Both the position numbers and the translations under genes were made by a program. From NCBI RefSeq assembly GCF_011386835.1, contig NC_088799.1:76341302-76405301 (forward strand): a stretch of 64,000 nt of DNA. The letters are read 5' to 3'. This document shows, piece by piece, positions 12,326-21,452 of this stretch (its first letter is position 1; the number at the start of each line of letters is the position of its first letter). Source of the DNA: Chrysemys picta bellii (taxonomy: Eukaryota; Chordata; Testudines; Emydidae). Under the pieces are notes generated by a model, which did no database searches, was not told the DNA's origin, and saw nothing but the letters and a program-made list of their open reading frames with translations.

Positions 12326-13468
12326 ATGGACACAGACATTCCTGAAAGTACGGGCTATGGCAATTGGGACATCATGGCGGAAGTGGGGCTGGTTGATACA
12401 GTGGAACGCCGATTCTGGGCCCGGCAAACAAGCAGAGACTGGTGGGATGGCATAGTGTTGCAGGTATGGGATGATTCCCAGTGGCTGCAAAACTTTCACA
12501 TGCGTGAGGCCACTTTCCTGGAACTCTGTGAGTTGCTTTCCCCCACCCTGAAGCGCAGGAGTACCAAGATGAGAGCTGACATGACGGTTGAGAAGCGAGT
12601 GGCGATATCACTGTGGAAGCTTGCAACGCCTGACTGCTACCGGTTAGTCGGGAATCAGTTTGGAGTGGGCAAATCTACTGTGGGGACTGCTGTGATTCAA
12701 GTAGCCAATGTAATCACTGACGTTCTGCTATCAAGGGTAGTGACTCTGGGAAATGTGCAGGTCATAGTGGATGGCTTTGCTGCAACAGGTTTCCCTAACT
12801 GTGGTGGGGCGATAGATGGAACGCATATCCCTATCTTGGCATCGGATCACCTTGCCAACCAGTACATAAACCGCAAGGAGTACTTCTCAATGGTGTTGCA
12901 AGCACTGGTGGATCATAAAGGACGTTTCACCAATGTCAAAGTGGAATGGCCGGGAAAGGTGCATGACGCTCGCATCTTTAGGAACTCCGGGTTGTTTGAG
13001 CAGCTGCAGGAAGGGATTTACTTCCCAGATCAGAAAATTACTGTTGGGGATGTTGAAATGCCAATAGTTATCCTTGGAGACCCAGCCTACCCCTTGCTCC
13101 CATGGCTCATGAAGCCATACACAGGCAGCCTGGACAGTAGTAAGGAACAGTTCAACTATAGGCTGAGCAAGTGCAGAGTGGTGGTAGAATGTGCCTTTGG
13201 ATGTTTAAAAGCTCGCTGGCGCTGTTTGCTGACTAGATTAGACCTCAGCGCAACCAATATTCCCATTGTTATTACTGCTTGCTGTGTGCTCCATATCTGT
13301 GAGAGTAAGGGGGAGAGGTTTATGGTGGGGCGGGAGGTTGAGGCAAATCGCCTGGCTGCCAATTTTGAACAGCCAGACACCAGGGCGATTAGAAGAGCAC
13401 AGGTAGGCGTGCTGCGCATCAGAGAGGCTTTGAAAACCAGTTTCATGACTGGCCAGGCTACGGTGTGA
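12326..13468 (+). CDS. PIF/Harbinger DDE transposase (HARBI1-like)
   Basis: This 380-codon frame belongs to the Harbinger nuclease family (DDE_Tnp_4, related to host HARBI1), which cuts the element at its inverted repeats after being brought there by the Myb-like partner. A helix-turn-helix-like stretch lies at about residues 84-125, including VGNQFGVGKSTVG. Catalytic candidates are D164 in GGAIDGTHIPI, D252 in ILGDPAYPLLPW and E288 in VVVECAFGCLKARW, with 35 residues between the last two. KVHDARIFRNS (D214) is also conserved. The frame continues upstream in phase to an ATG at 12206, but a TAG at 12299-12301 interrupts it. Met at 12326 is therefore the first usable start and costs about 40 residues. 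Around residue 323 the sequence VLHICES appears one residue shorter than relatives I remember. AATAAA at 13571 follows the stop. Confidence 0.92.
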   Translation: MDTDIPESTGYGNWDIMAEVGLVDTVERRFWARQTSRDWWDGIVLQVWDDSQWLQNFHMREATFLELCELLSPTLKRRSTKMRADMTVEKRVAISLWKLATPDCYRLVGNQFGVGKSTVGTAVIQVANVITDVLLSRVVTLGNVQVIVDGFAATGFPNCGGAIDGTHIPILASDHLANQYINRKEYFSMVLQALVDHKGRFTNVKVEWPGKVHDARIFRNSGLFEQLQEGIYFPDQKITVGDVEMPIVILGDPAYPLLPWLMKPYTGSLDSSKEQFNYRLSKCRVVVECAFGCLKARWRCLLTRLDLSATNIPIVITACCVLHICESKGERFMVGREVEANRLAANFEQPDTRAIRRAQVGVLRIREALKTSFMTGQATV

Positions 13469-13570
13469 GAGTTGTATGTGTTTCTCCTTGATGTAAACCC
13501 GCATTCTTTGTTGATTTTAACTCCCTGTAAGCCAACCACCCTCCCTCCTTCAATCACAGCCGGCAAAGGA

Positions 13571-13576
13571 AATAAA
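13571..13576 (+). promoter_or_regulatory. AATAAA polyadenylation signal of the Harbinger transposase
   Basis: AATAAA lies 103 bases after the transposase stop codon and is followed by a T-rich stretch. Position and sequence fit the 3' end of the transposase transcript. Confidence 0.6.
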
Positions 13577-13908
13577 GTCACTATTGTTTTGAAACCATGC
13601 ATTCTTTCTTAATTAAAAAAAAAAAAGGGAGATGACTGATAAGGTATCCCGAGTGGGGTAGGGTGGGGTTGGGGAGGAGGGAAGGACAAGGCCAAATTGC
13701 TTATTGTAGCCACACTATAAATCAAAACTGTTTGAATGACAGCCTTCTGTTGCTTGGGCCATCCTCTGGAGTGCAGTGGCTGGGTGCCCGGAGCCTCCCC
13801 CCGTGTTCTTGGGCGTCTGGGTGAGGAGGACATGGAACTTGGGGAGGAGGGCAAGCAGTTGTACAGTGGATGCAGTGGCGGTCTGTGCTCTTGTTGGCTT
13901 TCCTGCAG

Positions 13909-14108
13909 CTACACCAGATGCCTGAGCATGTCCGTTTGCTCCCCCATTAGCCTCAGCATTGCATCCTGCCTCGTCTCATCGCGCTCACTTAATGCTTTCC
14001 TGGACTCTGCCACTGAATGCCTCCATGCATTCAGCTGTGCCCTATCAGTGCGGGAGGACTGCATGAGCTCTGAAAACATGTCATCACAAGTGCAGTTTTT
14101 TTCGCCTT
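13909..14108 (-). pseudogene. Harbinger Myb/SANT-like protein, exon 2, truncated by TAG
   Basis: Using the acceptor ending at 14109 (CGCAGATTAG), 200 nt join exon 1 in phase, giving a 241-residue protein. The segment CDDMFSELMQSSRTDRAQLN followed by KALSERDETRQDAMLRLMGE is an amphipathic, charged coiled coil, the usual C-terminal half of these Myb-like partners. The TAG at 13911-13909 interrupts LV*LQESQQEH. The same frame continues beyond it with PSSPSSMSSSPRRPRTR, and after about 13810 similarity moves to another frame (PSNRRLSF). The C terminus has therefore taken one nonsense change and at least one indel. A CAG acceptor five bases upstream would break the phase. Confidence 0.7.
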
Positions 14109-14421
14109 CTAATCTGCGATAACCTCAGGGACGGAGATGATAGGGGGGCATAGAAACATTTGCACCTGTTGGGGGATAAAAAGGGAGGGTAAAATTTAAG
14201 ATAATACATTTCTGAGAACAAAAGTGACACTTTCACAGTGAATCAAGCAATTCGCAGCAGACAGCACATGTGCTTTAGGTACCAGATTGCATTTTGCCTT
14301 TTATATTGAGTGCCTGCCGGTATGGTGACACATCACACATGGCTGGGCAACAGAATTCGGTTTCCAGGCAGCCATGGTAAGCCAAAGGGTATGCGGATTT
14401 GGCTTCTAACGCCTTCATAAC

Positions 14422-14994
14422 ATGTGGGAATGTTTTCAAATTGCAGCGCTCTCCTTTCCCATAGCAAGCAATGCCAGTTGGGTTTGCCATTTAAAAGGAG
14501 GGGCTGTGGTTTTTGGGTGGATGTGCAGCACACTCTTCCCCCCACCCCTCCTCATGGCTATTTGGGATGATCCCTTCACCCCTCTCCCCGCCGTGTGGAT
14601 AGTCTCAGGGATGATCCCTTTTAGCCAAACGCAAACAGCCCAGCATGAATGGGATCCTTTTACTGTTCCCTTACAAAAATTCCCCTATTTCAACCAGGTG
14701 ACCATGAATGATATCACTCTCCTGAGGCTAAGACACAAAGATATAGACCGAATGTTGCTTCAATGTGACCAAAACGCAGGACCATTCGCTGCCATGCTTT
14801 GTGCTGCAATGATTCCAGACTACTTGCTACTGGCTTGGTGTGGTAAAGTGTCCTACCGTGGAGGACGAAATAAGGCAGTCCTCCCAAGAAACCTTCTGCC
14901 AAGTCTTTCAGAATACCTCCAGGAGAGCTTCATGGAGATGTCCCTGGAGGATTCCCGCTCCGTCCCCAGACACATTAACAGACTTTTTCAGTAG
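14422..14994 (+). CDS. Unrecognised third open frame inside the Harbinger element
   Basis: This 190-codon frame runs on + opposite the intron of the Myb-like gene. The second half, from Met 14704 (MNDITLLRLRHKDIDRMLLQ) to RSVPRHINRLFQ, looks protein-like. It is mixed charged and hydrophobic, with AAMLCAAMIPDYLLLAWCGK in the middle. Directly before it, CCTATTTCAACCAG has the form of a splice acceptor, so the real coding part may start near 14700. ATTAAA at 15041 could end the transcript. I recognise no domain. The first 94 codons are low in similarity to anything and may be chance. Harbinger elements are normally described with two genes, so this may be an accessory gene, captured host sequence or a coincidence. 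Confidence 0.4.
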   Translation: MWECFQIAALSFPIASNASWVCHLKGGAVVFGWMCSTLFPPPLLMAIWDDPFTPLPAVWIVSGMIPFSQTQTAQHEWDPFTVPLQKFPYFNQVTMNDITLLRLRHKDIDRMLLQCDQNAGPFAAMLCAAMIPDYLLLAWCGKVSYRGGRNKAVLPRNLLPSLSEYLQESFMEMSLEDSRSVPRHINRLFQ

Positions 14995-15040
14995 CTGTAC
15001 TGGCCACGAATGCATCCCAAGTCTTCAGGGCAAATCAAAC

Positions 15041-15046
15041 ATTAAA
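15041..15046 (+). promoter_or_regulatory. ATTAAA candidate polyadenylation signal after the third Harbinger frame
   Basis: ATTAAA lies 47 bases after the stop at 14994 and is followed by TTGCTTTT. It would suit a + strand transcript that ends inside the Myb gene region. Confidence 0.35.
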
Positions 15047-15093
15047 CACTATTGCTTTTAAACCCTGTACTGTAGTTACAAATGTGCACTCAC

Positions 15094-15619
15094 CAGGGGG
15101 GCCTTCTGCGCCTTCAGGTTCAGGGATCCCACCTTGGGAGGGTATTGGCTCCAGGGTGATGAAAAGGTCCTGGCTGCCGGGGAGAATGGATTCACCGCTT
15201 GCCTGCTGCGCATTCTCCTCCTCCTCTTCCTCATCCACAAAATCCTCCGTGTTGCGTGAGACTCCCCCCTTGCAGGTGTCCTCGGACGGTGGTGGGGTAG
15301 TGGTAGGATCCCCCCCTAGAATGCCAGGCAGCTGATCATAGAAGCAACATGTATGGGGCTCTGACCCAGAATGACTGTTTGCCTCCTTTGTCTTTTGGTA
15401 GGTTTGCCTGAGCTCCTTGACTTTCATGTGGCACTGTTGTGCGTCCCTGTTGTAGCCTCTGTCCATCCTGCCCTGTGTGATTTTGGCATATATATTAGCA
15501 TTTCTTCTTTTTGATCGGAGTTCTGCCTGCACAGATTCTTTTCCCCATACAACAATCAGATCCAGTGTCTCCCGTTCGCTCCATGCTGGAGCTTGCTTAC
15601 AATTCTGGGAGGACTGCAT
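15094..15619 (-). CDS. Harbinger Myb/SANT-like protein, exon 1
   Basis: The second Harbinger gene makes a DNA-binding partner that recruits the transposase to the element ends and the nucleus. Exon 1 starts at ATG 15619 (MQSSQNCKQAPAWSERE). I chose this Met because the trihelix/Myb-like domain begins right after it; an upstream in-frame Met at 15673 is possible. The domain occupies about residues 12-80, with AWSERETLDLIVVWG, a basic ELRSKRRNANIYAKI and QCHMKVKELRQTYQKTKEAN. A short Cys/Phe segment (PHTCCFYDQLPGILGG) and a Glu-rich acidic stretch follow. The exon ends at 15094 with the donor CCTG-GTGAGT. It holds 526 nt, leaving phase 1, which matches exon 2 if the acceptor is ATTAG at 14109. 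Confidence 0.8.
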
Positions 15620-16102
15620 GGTCACCTGTGCTGCTGAGCTCGCCACGCTGACCAAACAGGAAATGAAATTCAAAAGTTCCCGGGGCCTTTTTTGTGTATG
15701 TAGCTAGTGCATTGGAATTGAAAGTGCTATCCAGAGCGGTCAGATTGGAGCACTCTGGGATAGCTCCCAGAGGCCAATAACGTTGATTTGCCTCCGCAGT
15801 ACCCCAAATTCGACCCAGCAAGGTCGATTGTGGCGCTACTCCCCTCGCTGGGGAGGAGTACAGCAATAGATTTTAAGAGCCTTTTAGGTCGACAGAATGG
15901 AGTTGCTTGTGTAGCTATATATAAAATCGACCTAACGCGGCTAAATTCGACCTAACCCTGTAGTGTAGACCAGGGCTTGGATTATGTGAAAGGAATGTAA
16001 GGTTGTGTTGTCTGATTTTAAGTCACCTTTAAGATTATTTGACCCTGAGACTGCCCAGGTTCCTGCATAGTTTGGAGTGGCCTGAAGGTTGCTCTCAACA
16101 CA

Positions 16103-16180
16103 CATAGAATCATAGGACTGGAAGGGACCTTGAGAGGTCATCTAGTTCAGTCCCCTGCACTCAAGGCAGGACTAAGTATT
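16103..16180 (-). mobile_element. CR1 LINE 3' end, first part, split by a hAT insertion
   Basis: CATAGAATCATA at the left edge is the reverse complement of the CR1 tandem tail. It is followed by ACTGGAAGGGACCTTGAGAG and TCATCTAGTTCAGTCCCCTG, the familiar antisense CR1 3' region. The copy is interrupted at 16181-16908 by the hAT element with its target duplication and resumes at 16909. Confidence 0.8.
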
Positions 16181-16188
16181 ATCTAGAC

Positions 16189-16900
16189 TGGGGTGGGCAA
16201 ACTTTTTGGCCCGATGGCCACATCTGGTTATGGAAATTGTATGGCGGGCCATGAATGCTCACAAAATTGGGGGTTGGGATGTGGAGGGAGTGAGGGCTCT
16301 GGCTGGGGGTGCAAGTTCTGGGGTGGGGCCAGAAATGAGTTCAGGGTACGGGAGGGGGCTCTGGGCTAGGGCAGGGGGTTGAGGTGCAGGTGGGGGAGTG
16401 AGGGCTCTGGCTGGGGGTGCGGGCTCTGGGGTGCAGGAGGGTGGGAGCGAGGGGTTTGGGGGGTGGGAGGGGGATCAGGGCTGGGGCAGAGGGTTGGGGC
16501 GCTGGACAGTGTCAGGGGTGCAGGCTCGGGGCGGCACTTACCTTAAGCAGCTCCCAGAAGCAGCGGCATGTCCCCCTCCGGCTCCTACATGGAGGCGTGG
16601 CTCTGCGCACAGCCCCATCCGCAGGTGCCACCCCTGCAGCTCCCTTTGGCCACGGTTGCTGGGCAATAGGAGCTGCAGGAGCAGCGCTTGAGGCAGGGGT
16701 ACCGTGCAGAGCCGCCTGGCTGCTTCTGTGCATAGGAGCCAGAGAGGGGACATGCTGCTGCTTCTGGGATCCGTGGGAAGCCACGGCACACGTGGAGCGG
16801 GGCAAGCCCCAGAGCCCACTCCCCAGCAGGAGTTCGAGGGCCAGATTAAAACGTCTGAAGGGCCAGATGCGGCCCCCAAGCCGTAGTTTGCCCACCCCTG
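16189..16900. mobile_element. 712-bp hAT-like non-autonomous element
   Basis: The element runs from TGGGGTGGGCAAACT to AGTTTGCCCACCCCTG and is flanked by the duplication ATCTAGAC at 16181-16188 and 16901-16908, so it is hAT class. The interior is GC-rich with repeated GTGAGGGCTCTGGCTGGGGG units at about 16290-16430. The open frames on both strands (up to 166 codons) are by-products of GC content: they overlap in several frames and lack any domain. It splits a CR1 fragment. Confidence 0.88.
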
Positions 16901-16908
16901 ATCTAGAC

Positions 16909-17012
16909 CATCCCTGAGAGGTGTTTATCTAACCTGCTCTTAAAAATCTCCAATGATAGAGATTCCACAACCTCCCTGGGCAATTTCACTGACAACTCCT
17001 CCTAAAGGCTAT
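16909..17012 (-). mobile_element. CR1 LINE 3' end, second part
   Basis: Continues the antisense CR1 copy of 16103-16180 with TAACCTGCTCTTAAAAATCTCC, GATTCCACAACCTCCCTGGG and a degraded end. The two parts are separated only by the hAT insertion. Confidence 0.75.
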
Positions 17013-17330
17013 TCTTACAACAGTGGAAAGCCAAAGCATAGTGCAGCTCTGGCTCTGCCCAGTTTTCTCTGGCTATGTCCTCTTTGTGGAGGGGAATGAG
17101 ATAGAGCTATACCACTGGAGGATTTACAATATGCTGTGGGAAATCCCAAGGTGGCCAGCTCCACTATATTTTGGGCTGCTTTGTTCCACTGGCATGTGGT
17201 AGAGCAGGGAAAATTGGGCCAAGGATCTTGCCCTCTCCCTGTCACACAGAAATGTTCATTACTCATGGTTTTAGGACTGTGACTTTTGTTACTATTTCTG
17301 ATATCATCCATTTGTATTTCTCTCTATAAG

Positions 17331-17538
17331 ACTTGGATTGGGAATCGAAGACGAAAATATCGTTTAATGGGGATTGAAGTCCCACCCCCTAGAGGAGGCC
17401 CTGCTGATTTCTGTGACCATCCTGAATCTGGTGCTAAATCAGCACTTACTCCAGGAGAGGAAACTGCTACTGAAGTGGGAGATGATAATGATAGGAATGA
17501 TGAAGTATCAATCTGCTTATCTGAAGGAAGTTCACAAG
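17331..17538 (+). CDS. HDX: HDX exon B: homeodomain 2 recognition helix and linker
   Basis: 208 nt, phase 0 in and phase 1 out. The exon opens with TWIGNRRRKYRLMGIEVPPP. This is helix 3 of the homeodomain, with the WIGNRR form of the usual WFxNRR motif and the basic run that contacts DNA. It is followed by a linker ending NDEVSICLSEGSSQ with acidic and Ser-rich content. The sequence matches HDX as I remember it almost residue for residue at the helix. Both splice sites are weak: the acceptor ends TATAAG rather than CAG or TAG, and the donor is GTATTT. Intron A-B before it is 13,004 bp and holds the Harbinger element. Confidence 0.92.
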
Positions 17539-17866
17539 GTATTTGAAACTGCAATTGCACTGTTTTGTTAATTATATTTTGCAATTTGTGTGCTTTTCAT
17601 CCCTCTCTGGTGTGTACATTCTGAAGTGTTTGAAACAGTTGCTTTTTTTTACCTAGGAAATGAACAGCTTTCTGAAACTCAAACTAGTATTTTTAAAATT
17701 ACAGTCATTTGGCATTGTCCTTGCCAAGGTGGCGGAGGCAAGTTTTTGAGCTATTATGTAGATTTATACAAACTGTAATAAGAGCACCCATTCAGTGCTC
17801 TGAGCACTCTTTAACAATTTATTTTCTAAAACACTAAAATAAGTAGACCTGTCAGTTCCTCTTGAT

Positions 17867-19016
17867 CAGTGGTTCTCCACCTATTTACCATTGTGGGCCG
17901 CATATGCAGCTCTCTGTTTGTTATGTGGCCACATCCACACAATATATATATGCTACTTGTAGATCTAAAAAAAATAAAATAAGATTTAGTATTTGTTAAT
18001 GACAGCAGTATGATTCAAACTGATATAGTACCTTTCATTTCAACACTGGCAAATGTTTACCAAGTGCATTTTAAATTAGCAAAATAAGTCAAACGTTAAC
18101 TGTTAAAATGAATTAATTTACTGTAAGGGTGGCATGATATGGTGTATTGCCACCCTCCCTTCCTCGCTGCTGCTGGCAGCACAGCTGCGGAGCCTGCCTG
18201 CAAAGATGGCGCCCGCCCCCCCCTCCCCCCGCCAGGGACTTCTTCCTATGCGCCCAGCCCCCCATCTAGGGACTGCCCCCCAACCCCTCCCCACATTGAA
18301 CCCCCAGCCAGGGACTGCCCCCCATCACCCAACCCAGCTGGAACTGTACCCCCAGCATCCAGACCCTGCCCCCCACCCAACATTTGGCTGGCACACATGC
18401 CTGCCCTGCAGAGACAGGGTGCCTTGTCCAGTGCTGAGTGCTGACCGCTCCCCCACTCCCACGGACTGTCCCCTCCTTCATCCAGTTCCCCACCCAGCCC
18501 CCTCAAGGACAGCCTCCCCAGCACTCAACCTTCCCATTCAGGGACTGTGCCCTAGTATCTAGCCCCCCATCCAGGGACTGCCCCCAGCCAGCAGTCCCCA
18601 ACCTAGAGTCTGTCCCCCCATGCATCGGTTGCACCCCCCTCCCCGCGGTCCTACCCCCCTGCATCCTCCTCTCTGTGCAGGCTGGTCTCCTACCTCAGCA
18701 GTAACTCAGCTGCCCAGCCCGCCCCTCCCACCTGCCACTGTGGTCCTAGTGCCGGGGAGCCTGCTCTAGCTGGGGGTCAATGGACCTGCAATCTTGCAGA
18801 GTCTGGGGGGCCTCCTGCCGATGCTGCTGGGCCCAATCCTGAGGGAGGGGGCTGACGCTGGGCCTAATCCTGCACTGCCCCATTTTTGCACTCCCCTCCT
18901 GCTGGCTCTGTGCTTGGGCGGGTGCCGCTCCCGCTCCGCCCTAGTTATGGCCCTGAGAATGTCACATGGGCCACAGCTGTGTGCTGATTGGGCTGCAAGT
19001 AGGTTGAGAATCATTT
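17867..19016. mobile_element. 1.15-kb hAT-like element with C-rich repeat core
   Basis: The left end is CAGTGGTTCTCCACCT and the right end, read inward, AAATGATTCTCAACCT. The flanks are CTCTTGAT (17859-17866) and CTCTAGAT (19017-19024), an 8-bp duplication with one difference. The interior from about 18200 to 18700 consists of C-rich degenerate repeats of the type CAGGGACTGCCCCCCA at spacings of about 30-50 bases. The frames of 60-140 codons in this core are proline-rich artefacts on both strands. Confidence 0.8.
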
Positions 19017-19024
19017 CTCTAGAT

Positions 19025-20471
19025 CAACTCAAATAAACAATCATGTTGTTTAACTAGAGTTACAACACAACCAAAACAGTCTAGTCCAAACATACCTACA
19101 ATAGTATTAAAGCCTCTTTAAACAGCCTGATAACAATGCAGAGAATTAGGCAGTAAAGTCAGTAGCACTGGGCTGTTTAGAGGGCACCTAAAGAGAGAGA
19201 GAGAGAGTGTGTGTGTGTGTGTGTGTGTTTGAATTTGTTTGCCCACCCCTGCAATTTCATGAGTTTGAGTGTTAAATGGGAATTAGACGATCAACTCATT
19301 TGCTCTGTCTCACAGAATAGAATGACCAAACCCAGTCTTCTGTGTCCCTTTTTTAAATTAAAACTCTGGGCCCTAAAGGAGATGAACTGCCACCTTTGCA
19401 CGTTTCACTGGCTTCAAAAGTTGAACTAATTGCTCCCAGCGCTTCTGATTAGAAGTGATCAATAAACCCTGGGCTCGCTAAACTAAAAGGAAGTCTGTTT
19501 TAGTGCACACTGTTGCAGTTTTGTATGCTACATATGATCTTGTCAATTTGTTTGAATGGTATAGAGGAAAGAGTTAGAGACATTGAGAACTGTTGGGAAC
19601 AAACTTGTGATGTCTTTGTCAAATTCAACTATAAATAGAATAAGATGATACAGAATTGGGTAGAACAGATTGAAATCCAAGGAAGATGCCAAAGTATGAG
19701 AATCCTTGACTTGCCTGAGGGAGAAGGAACTGCTCCAGTAGGATGTTTATTTAAAAGAAAAAAAGTGAATGTTATGCCATTTAAAGTGAAGGATGACTCA
19801 ATATTCATTGAGCTAGGCCTTTTGAACACAGAGCTGTAAGGGATCCGGGCAAGAAGAATATGATTATAATAAAGCTTATGGAGCTATGGACAAACACAGG
19901 ATTTCCTTAGTAACAAAAATGAAAGAGATTTTTGTAGTCAGCATAAAGATTATTTTCCTACCAGCCACAAACCAGAAAGTAGTTCAAAATGGGTTAGGAG
20001 GCAGTAAAGAGAACCTTTATGGAAAATTAAAATGGATTAATTAAGAATAAGTTAACTATTTTATTAGACCCTCCCCAAGTCTGTGGAAAAGCTGTTGGAC
20101 TAAATTGCAACTAAAACCTTAGATATAGTAGTGGACTTTGACTCTGATAATCCTTAAAACTGGAATCTATTTGTATGCCAAAATGATTATTTCAGTTTTA
20201 TTATTAGGTTGCAGACATTATTTCTTCTATTAGTACTGACTGTCACTTAGCTTTGAGTCTCCAGTCTGCTAAACCCATAATAAAGACTTTATGAGAGGAG
20301 AGAGAGAGGCTAATTATATCAATGAGGGTTTGAAAAAAGAGCTGACACTCCTGGAGAAGATAAGTAGTCCAGAATTACACGCAGCAGCTGTTTTGTCAGA
20401 GCTGTGTAATCACCCTTTTAACTTCTTTGGAAAATACAACTATAGGTTCCAAAAGGACATTCAGAGAGTTG
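19025..20471. other. HDX intron B-C, unannotated part with a GA/GT microsatellite
   Basis: A simple repeat of (GA)n followed by (GT)n lies at about 19194-19228. The rest is AT-rich intron without recognised repeats or exons. The frame at 19645-19839 reads across ordinary intron. Confidence 0.5.
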
Positions 20472-20480
20472 AAAAGAACT

Positions 20481-21443
20481 ACTCCTGGGGGAATTCTGCA
20501 CCAAAAAATTAAAAATTCTGCACACAATATTTTAATATTCTGCATATTTTATTTCTCAAAAGAACACAATATAATCACACCAGTTTCAGTTATTTTTGGT
20601 CATTTATTTCAAAATACCCGTCAGCAAGTTTGTCTATAACAATAGAGACAACAAAAAAGATTCAGGAAGTGTTTTTTGACAAATAGATTCCTTACTAGGC
20701 ATATTAATACAGAACTCTGAGTAATAATTCATTTAAACTACAATACAGAACTGTATTTCCTGAACTGCTCAGAAGCCGTGCAAAGCCATGCAAAGTCAAG
20801 GATAACAGAGGAGCTGAGGGAGAGAAGTGTAATTGCTGGGAAGGAGCCTGGGTGTGAACTTGGGGTTGTTGGTTATGAGTGGGAAAAGTATGGAGCAGAT
20901 TCTTTGGGGCGGGAGGCAGGGAGGGTTTGTTAGGGAGCATCCCCCATGCAGATCCAGGCTGACCCCTAGCCTTTCCGATTCAGTCAGGCACATCTGCCCC
21001 ATCTCTGTGTCCCTGCACCCCCATGTGTCATTGAACCCGCTGCCCAAATGTGTCCCTCCACTCTCATTCAGACAGCCACTCCCCCCATCCCCATGTGGCC
21101 CGGCACCCCCTCCCCCAATCCCCATGTGGCCCTGCACCTCCCTCATCCCTGTGCTGTGAAGAAGGCACTACAGGCTCTTTCTCTTCCTTAGCTAGCCAGG
21201 AGTGGTGCCTCTGTTCCAGCGCCACAGTGCCCTCTGGTGGGAAAAAGGCCAAACTGCATCAACTTTCAAGCCGAAGTTATTTTCTGCTGAGGCTGCTCTG
21301 GGCTAGCACCATAGCGCCCTCTAGTGGGCAAAAGGCAGAACTTCAATAACTTTCTAGAGAAGCTATTTTCTGCCAAAAAAAATAATATATGGGTAGCACA
21401 TGAATTATGCGCACGTGCAATGGTTCAGAATTCCCCCAGAAGT
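20481..21443. mobile_element. 963-bp DNA transposon-like element with 9-bp target duplication
   Basis: The terminal inverted repeats are ACTCCTGGGGGAATTCTG and, read inward from the right, ACTTCTGGGGGAATTCTG (17 of 18 identical). The flanks are an exact 9-bp duplication AAAAGAACT at 20472-20480 and 21444-21452. Nine-base duplications are usual for MuDR-type elements and slightly long for hAT (8), so I leave the class open. An internal tandem duplication of about 85-90 bp (CAGTGCCCTCTGGTGGG near 21226, CATAGCGCCCTCTAGTGGG near 21310) lies near the right end. No transposase is encoded. Confidence 0.85.
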
Positions 21444-21452
21444 AAAAGAACT

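Larger units (their letters stand above)
11833..15976. mobile_element. PIF/Harbinger DNA transposon, near-complete
   Basis: The 4,144-bp element is bounded by inverted repeats (left GGGTATGTCTACACTA, right end inward GCCCTGGTCTACACTA). Both continue inward with AATTAGGTCGA-like or GGTTAGGTCGA-like sequence. The flanks are the 3-bp duplication TTG at 11830-11832 and 15977-15979, and a 3-bp duplication is the Harbinger signature. It carries the two expected genes convergently: a DDE transposase on + (12326-13468) and a two-exon Myb-like protein on - (15619 down to 13909). A third open frame on + (14422-14994) lies opposite the Myb gene intron. It sits in HDX intron A-B. The Myb gene has a premature stop and a later frameshift, and the transposase has an upstream in-frame stop, so this copy is probably not fully functional. 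Confidence 0.93.

Noticed and set aside
13736..14122. 128-codon + strand frame in the Harbinger element
   Set aside because: Exact antisense shadow of the Myb-like exon 2, whose - strand sense gives the expected coiled-coil protein.
16398..16917. GC-rich frames of up to 166 codons on both strands
   Set aside because: They lie inside a hAT element with clear termini, and several frames are open at once, as expected from GC content.
18134..18704. Proline-rich frame of 142 codons and neighbours
   Set aside because: Product of the C-rich repeat core of a hAT element; open in several frames.
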